NCBI RefSeq assembly: GCF_001750285.1 | Contig: NZ_MAMP01000012.1 | Coordinates: 289,751-353,750, forward strand | Direction: 5' to 3' | Length of the DNA: 64,000 nucleotides | DNA from: Domibacillus iocasae | GTDB lineage: Bacteria; Bacillota; Bacilli; Bacillales; Domibacillaceae | Shown here: positions 61,968-64,000 of the stretch, in pieces | Layout of the letters: each line of letters starts with the position of its first letter | Numbering within the stretch: the first letter of the stretch is position 1 | Notes under the pieces: model-generated | What the model was told of the DNA's origin: nothing | The model's database searches: none | What the model saw: only the letters and a program-made list of their open reading frames with translations | Made by a program: the position numbers and the translations under genes

Positions 61968-62041
61968 CGTCCCAGATAGGAATCGAACCTACGACCTACA
62001 GCTTAGGAGGCTGTTGCTCTATCCTGCTGAGCTACTGGGAC
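61968..62041 (-). tRNA. tRNA-Arg(CCT)
   Basis: A 74-base cloverleaf on the minus strand: acceptor GTCCCAG/CTGGGAC, D-arm GCTC...GAGC, anticodon stem ACAGC/GCTGT around CTCCTAA (anticodon CCT) and T-arm GTAGG TTCGATT CCTAT. CCA is not encoded. Recombinase remnants lie to its left and phage-like genes to its right. Confidence 0.95.
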
Positions 62042-62681
62042 ATACAAAATAATATGAACTGCTCCAGTATATTTTTAAAAAGAAAACTTTTCAAGTAATC
62101 GGCATTAACTAACTTGTCCATTATGATCGAGACTGTGGAAATTCTGACCGACCTGATGAACTGCAGCAAAATGGTACTCTTTATATAATAGCTCTGTTAA
62201 TTTCAATGTTGATTTTTTAAAAATACAATGAAAAGCCTTATATTGAAGGCTTTCCATCCCTTATTTCTTAAATATCGGTTACAATCTTTTGTATGAACAC
62301 CATATCCTTTCAGAAACAATCAGATTACCTATTAACTAAACGTTTTTCCTTCTATACAAAGATTAATTGTTTCATATTTTGTCGTGTTCTCTCATAGAAT
62401 ATGTGATTTTTTTGTGATTATTGTGATCAAAAACCAGCTGTGATCTTTGGCGAGTTAACAGCTGGTTTTTTTGTGTCCCCTAAACCGGGGCTTTTTGTTA
62501 TGCACTATACGATTTGATCTTAGAACTGTAACCATGTTCAACGCTGATAAGAGCCCTTGCTTCTTCTGAAGATTCAAACGAATTTAAAAGACATTGTATC
62601 TGCTAAATTTAATGATTGATTTATCGTAGTTTTACGAATCCAGGGACTTTTTGTTACCTTATTCGTAAAGGGGCTGATTTT
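62042..62681. other. Intergenic region between tRNA and phage-like genes
   Basis: Contains a hairpin AAAGCCTT/AAGGCTTT (62233-62255), a strong terminator at 62429-62473 and a second one, CCCC/GGGG plus T5, at 62477-62500. The tRNA promoter should lie near 62060-62100. No gene recognised. Confidence 0.45.
62429..62473 (+). terminator. Orphan terminator
   Basis: AACCAGCTGT / ACAGCTGGTT perfect 10-bp stem and T7 on the plus strand, with no intact plus-strand gene before it. Confidence 0.8.
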
Positions 62682-62870
62682 ATGTGGACGAAAAAAGAGA
62701 AGGTCGTTATGATGTGCCCATGTTGCCAGGAAGAAATTCAGGAGACTGATCACGTAGGTATTACTCAGATAAACAGCGTCGTACATCTTTACTGTGGAGC
62801 TTGGCCAAGCCCAGGTGAGAGGATTATGGATGAAGGTTCATACAAGAAAATGTTCAAGAAATATTTATAG
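62682..62870 (+). CDS. Small Cys-rich (zinc-ribbon-like) protein
   Basis: This 62-residue protein has CPCC near the start and HLYCGAW later, a possible zinc site. AAAGGGGCTG lies before the ATG at 62682, and a terminator follows. Family unknown; such proteins are common in prophages. Confidence 0.65.
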   Translation: MWTKKEKVVMMCPCCQEEIQETDHVGITQINSVVHLYCGAWPSPGERIMDEGSYKKMFKKYL

Positions 62871-62950
62871 CGACCCAGATTCAAGACCATGGAGTGTTCA
62901 ATAAAAAGGTTACAGAGGTTTTAAAAGAGAAACTAATAAATGAGAAATAA

Positions 62951-62978
62951 CCCCGGCATAACCGGGGCCTTGCTTTTT
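62951..62978 (+). terminator. Terminator after the Cys-rich gene
   Basis: CCCCGG-CATAA-CCGGGG then CCTTGCTTTTT. Confidence 0.8.
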
Positions 62979-63020
62979 AACCCAAACTGCTGGTGATATA
63001 TTTCTTGTATTCCTGAATAG

Positions 63021-63407
63021 CTATATGCCATGAATACGACAACGGCTTATGTAAGTCTCAACTTTATTAATAATGATAGATTCTTGACTGGGAATTAATT
63101 CTAATAACTCTCTGTTACCGATTTGCTTCGCAAATGCAGTTATTAATGAATAATACTTTTTGGTCTGGTAAATGAAGACTTCCATGCTAGAACCATATTC
63201 AAGAAATTTAAGTCTTTCATCAAAAGATTCTCTATCATACTGATTTCCCGATCCATCCCCATGGGCAACTGGATCCATTTTATGAAACTGAAGCACAATT
63301 ACATTTAAACAGTCTTGCGCAGCCAATAACAGTTGATAATTCACCTTAGCTTCACCGGTTTCACCACCAGCAACCAATTCTTCAACATCATTATAAAAAG
63401 TTAGCAT
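63021..63407 (-). CDS. Uncharacterised 128-residue helical protein
   Basis: Soluble, helical (VNYQLLLAAQDCLNVIVLQF, FDERLKFLEYGSSMEVFIYQ). GGAGGAGAG precedes the ATG at 63407. No family recognised. It lies next to a phage amidase, on the same strand and downstream of it. Confidence 0.6.
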   Translation of the reverse strand: MLTFYNDVEELVAGGETGEAKVNYQLLLAAQDCLNVIVLQFHKMDPVAHGDGSGNQYDRESFDERLKFLEYGSSMEVFIYQTKKYYSLITAFAKQIGNRELLELIPSQESIIINKVETYISRCRIHGI

Positions 63408-63529
63408 GTATCTCTCCTCCTTCATATGGATTTACCCTTGAAAGGTATATCATAATCAATTTTCCCTCCAGAAAAAGAATTCAACTAATATACAACGCAG
63501 CCAAAGACCTTTTTTGAAAATTTTTTAAT

Positions 63530-64000
63530 TTATTCCTTTGCCCCTTGAATCAATCCGCGTTCAATGGCCACAAACAGTAATCCTGTTGCATCAGATTCAG
63601 TCAAGGTGCCCTCGTCCAGCTTTTTCACCCATGACGGATCGATGCCGTTTGGATCTTTCTCGACCAGGCGGTTTAATACAGTACGCGTTGAATTTTTAAT
63701 GGCTGCGTTAGATGGTTGATACAATTTGATTTCCTCCTCTTGTTTTGGTTCTGCTGGCGCTGCAGCTGACGTACTTCCCGTATTGAATGTGATCCCGTAA
63801 TGCTTGCACACTGTACGGGCTGTCACAAGGGCACAACGCTGGCGGTAACTGTCCGATTTAAGAAGGGCAAGGTCTTCTGCATTCGTCATAAATCCCCACT
63901 CAACCAATAAAAATGGCGCATCTGTTTCGCGGCACATGTGAAGATTCGTCCACGTCTTTGGCACAGATGGGAAAAGACCGGTTCCCCACACAGGAAGATC
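63530..64000 (-). CDS. N-acetylmuramoyl-L-alanine amidase, C-terminal part (partial)
   Basis: The gene continues past the right edge of the window; its last 156 codons are seen. FPSVPKTWTNLHMCRETDAP FLLVEWGFMTNAED is the end of an Amidase_3 zinc domain, with the catalytic Glu in VEWGFMTN. A linker rich in Ala/Pro/Glu and a helical C-terminal domain (VEKDPNGIDPSWVKKLDEGT) follow, as in phage endolysins. It should cleave the peptide stem from muramic acid. A prophage or its remnant probably lies beyond the edge. Confidence 0.88.
   Translation of the reverse strand, partial: DLPVWGTGLFPSVPKTWTNLHMCRETDAPFLLVEWGFMTNAEDLALLKSDSYRQRCALVTARTVCKHYGITFNTGSTSAAAPAEPKQEEEIKLYQPSNAAIKNSTRTVLNRLVEKDPNGIDPSWVKKLDEGTLTESDATGLLFVAIERGLIQGAKE

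Overview
The window looks like chromosome from a low- to mid-GC, endospore-forming member of the Bacillaceae. The evidence is a GerD spore-germination lipoprotein, an SspO-like spore protein, YjzC, strong AGGAGG-type ribosome sites with ATG, GTG and TTG starts, and the overall gene repertoire. No species name can be fixed from sequence alone.

Region 1 (0-25 kb) is mostly intact chromosomal backbone. A cytoplasmic histidine kinase and an NtrC-type sigma-54 activator, coupled to the end of an iron-type alcohol dehydrogenase gene, face a convergent adhP - aldehyde dehydrogenase - DUF779 operon. That operon has a textbook -24/-12 promoter upstream, so the two-component pair probably drives ethanol/acetaldehyde oxidation. 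Then come a PAP2 phosphatase, dapF, a decayed NERD-domain gene, an NCS2 purine permease, and the riboflavin operon ribD-ribE-ribBA-ribH behind an FMN riboswitch. These are followed by a decayed fepABC/efeOBU iron-uptake operon, a GNAT gene with a structured tRNA-like leader, a truncated phytoene-desaturase-like gene, NAD kinase, an aldo/keto reductase plus Gfo/Idh pair divergent from an AraC regulator, small spore genes and a luciferase-like oxidoreductase.

Region 2 (25-31 kb) carries the bacterial RNA-repair pair Hen1-Pnkp on the minus strand. Two uncharacterised genes lie upstream of it and one small gene overlaps its end, ahead of a terminator. This is the best candidate here for an under-described system.

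Region 3 (31-49.6 kb) mixes intact genes with debris. Intact genes are an agarase-like glycoside hydrolase with a cre site, SelO, ASCH, a HesB-like protein, ferredoxin, SstT, DUF4317, a Dus enzyme, a lipoprotein, GerD and two DUF948 paralogues. Debris includes an MRJP-like protein, a sigma-54 activator, DUF4386, an alpha/beta hydrolase and two acetate-kinase tails, with several diverged repeats.

Region 4 (49.7-53 kb) is an inorganic-carbon cluster. It has a YbcI-like DUF2294 protein, an SbtA-type bicarbonate permease and a beta-carbonic-anhydrase homologue that has lost its zinc ligands. Two terminator-like leader hairpins sit directly before ybcI and sbtA. A secreted GlpQ follows.

Region 5 (53-64 kb) looks like an eroded genomic island. 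It has recombinase fragments, a small antitoxin-like operon, an ABC-F protein, several DUF proteins, a dispersed palindromic repeat seen only here, and a tRNA-Arg(CCT). Beyond the tRNA are small phage-like genes and the end of a phage amidase.
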